From JBMOKT01 sp049323895 (GTDB lineage: Bacteria; Bacillota; Peptococcia; Peptococcales; BICA1-8), in NCBI GenBank assembly GCA_049323895.1, contig JBMOKT010000025.1:3974-67973 (forward strand): 64,000 bases of DNA, written 5' to 3'. A program made the position numbers and the translations under genes. The stretch's first letter is position 1; each line of letters starts with the position of its first letter. Positions 62,934 to 64,000 of this stretch are shown here, in pieces. The notes beneath the pieces are model-generated. The model worked only from the letters and a program-made list of their open reading frames with translations, ran no database searches and was not told the DNA's origin.

Positions 62934-63714
62934 CTATTCTTCAATACTGACTCTATGGACAATATTATTACCTATTCCCAGTATTCCAGCAATTTGCCAA
63001 TGGCTAAGACGGGTGCCTTCTAACAATTCCTTTATTAGTCCCTTAAGGTTTTCCGGATTTTCAAGAATTTCTTTCTCCCCGGTAACCCCTTTGGATATAC
63101 AGTAATTTGCTATTATATTATCGGCTGCTCGTTTACGGTTGTATTCTATATCTTCTTGGGTTTCCAAATATTCATTGTAATCATCTTCTTGATGGAATTC
63201 TTCAAATCGAAGGATTTGGAGGAAAAGTAATCCATAATAAATTCTTTTTGTTGTGCATTGACAATATTGGATTATCCATTAGTATATTCTTGATAGCTGC
63301 TCCATCTGTACCCCCAGGGGTGACTTGCTATCCCTGCTTTTATAGGATTATTATGTACATATCTAGTTACATGTAATAAATAAGGCTCATCTACAATTAC
63401 TTCACTTCTATATCTATCTTGAAACACATGACCCACTCTATCTGCTTTCTTATTAAATTTCATGGCATAACTAATATTCAATCTTTTTATTGCCCTGGAT
63501 AAGTTGGAGATTTCCCCTTTTACAATTAAATGCACATGATTATCCATTAGACAATAGGCAATAATTTCGATAGGCTCTTCATTTATTAATTTTTTAAGTA
63601 ACTCTATAAAGTATCTTTTTTGCTCATCCTTGACAAATATCTTTTCCCGATTGTTCCCCTCATCATAATATGATAATAATTTGTCGGACTTATCTTTCTT
63701 GCCTGACTAACCAT
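62934..63714 (-). pseudogene. REP-associated tyrosine transposase (RAYT/TnpA_REP) with frameshifts
   Basis: The ATG at 63714 follows GAGGTGAG and opens MVSQARKISPTNYYHIMMRG; a lost base near 63657 shifts the frame. The Y1-transposase core then reads MDNHVHLIVKG (HxH), VGHVFQDRYRSEV and YVHNNPIKAGIA. A stop at 63272 and further shifts follow. The last part (SHWQIAGILGIGNN) is the C-terminal helix-turn-helix usual for this family. At least two frameshifts make it inactive. Inverted REP hairpins flank it. Confidence 0.85.
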
Positions 63715-63733
63715 TTTTCTCACCTCATTATGA

Positions 63734-64000
63734 TTATAGCATGTTTTTTGGATGCCACGAAGCAAAAGGAACCGTCCCTTTTGCTTCTTCCAAATTATTC
63801 CGAATATGTTCAGGATGGGTAGAAATACCCTGCGAAAATTCTTGTTTGAGTATCTCCGGTGGCTTTTCCGAAATCATGTCGCACAGCCGGATTAGAGATT
63901 TTTGATATTCTTTGTAATAGCCGTCCATGGCAGCTATATCCATGCCGATTCTATGTATTTTTTCCTGCCATAGGGCTAACGAGGTATAGCCTTTGGTTTT
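63734..64000 (-). CDS. Partial hypothetical protein with 3' end in REP sequence
   Basis: A frame open to the window edge: ALWQEKIHRIGMDIAAMDG, YYKEYQKSLIRLCDMISEKP and HPEHIRNNLEEAKG. It is helical and unrecognised. The last 17 residues (GTVPFASWHPKNML and upstream) are translated from the REP hairpin at 63759-63787, so insertion of that element probably replaced the original C-terminus. Confidence 0.4.
   Translation of the reverse strand, partial: KTKGYTSLALWQEKIHRIGMDIAAMDGYYKEYQKSLIRLCDMISEKPPEILKQEFSQGISTHPEHIRNNLEEAKGTVPFASWHPKNML
63759..63787. repeat. REP hairpin, right flank of transposase relic
   Basis: GAAGCAAAAGG (63759-63769) and CCTTTTGCTTC (63777-63787) form a perfect 11-bp stem around AACCGTC. 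It is in inverted orientation to 62904-62930. Confidence 0.8.

Noticed and set aside
62666..62962. 98-residue frame overlapping the antitoxin gene (contains VEITPAEAVAYEDGI)
   Set aside because: It overlaps the antitoxin in another frame and runs into a REP hairpin; at most a short unrecognised gene fragment remains.

Overview
The window looks like a chromosomal scaffold from an anaerobic, spore-forming member of the Clostridia (Firmicutes), perhaps near the Peptococcaceae. The basis is low-to-medium GC, strong AGGAGG ribosome binding sites, a prkA-yhbH-spoVR sporulation cluster, [FeFe]-hydrogenase maturases, sigma-54 control of a catabolic operon, two c-di-GMP-I riboswitches, and a cytochrome bd/rubrerythrin oxygen-defence group. 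The genus is inference. Nearly all genes run on the minus strand. The exceptions are the hydrogenase-maturation operon (20.1-24.3 kb) and two small XRE regulators. A 100-N gap (60869-60968) is bracketed by a 127-bp identical direct repeat, so it probably marks two overlapping contig ends. No rRNA, tRNA or CRISPR array was seen.

Layout. 1-2 kb: a partial metallo-hydrolase, a DUF3786 protein and a PAP2 phosphatase. 2.2-5.6 kb: UDP-glucose/UDP-glucuronate synthesis (galU, ugd) with a GT4 glycosyltransferase. 5.7-17.3 kb: a C-P lyase operon in the order phnD-C-E-E-G-H-I-J-K-M-hexapeptide transferase-L-PHP phosphoesterase-inositol monophosphatase family. It has no phnF, phnN or phnP, so the last two genes may complete the ribose-phosphate steps. 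17.7-19.8 kb: a chemoreceptor. 20.1-24.3 kb: a TM1266-type regulator with hydE, hydG and hydF, preceded by a consensus promoter and a leader that ends in an intrinsic terminator, which suggests an attenuator or riboswitch. 24.4-33.7 kb: a catabolic operon (aconitase-type dehydratase pair, VOC protein, MFS carrier, CoA-transferase, HMG-CoA-lyase-like enzyme, Na+/solute symporter) with a sigma-54 promoter, activator-site repeats and a PrpR-like activator. 33.9-36.1 kb: a BlaI/BlaR1-type pair with a double operator.

36.3-40.8 kb: prkA-yhbH-spoVR. 40.8-42.4 kb: REP-like hairpins, a thioredoxin-like gene and a decayed toxin-antitoxin pair. 42.4-49.6 kb: a c-di-GMP riboswitch in front of an operon encoding GAF-HD-GYP, winged helix-GGDEF, a stand-alone winged helix, a double-domain KaiC-like ATPase and a FapA/DUF342 protein, with a divergent XRE regulator. 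49.7-51.8 kb: a degenerate second version of this module (second riboswitch, Spo0E-like relic, HU, broken HD-GYP, second XRE regulator). 52.1-59.8 kb: cydABDC, an Rrf2 regulator and a rubrerythrin, with GTATAC-containing operator-like sequences. 59.9-64 kb: small redox and metal genes, a Phd/ParE toxin-antitoxin pair and a decayed REP-associated tyrosine transposase between inverted REP hairpins.

The strongest candidates for undescribed biology are the c-di-GMP-riboswitch/KaiC-like/FapA operon and its decayed copy, the sigma-54 dicarboxylate operon, the hyd leader RNA, and the phosphonate operon with its replacement phosphatases.
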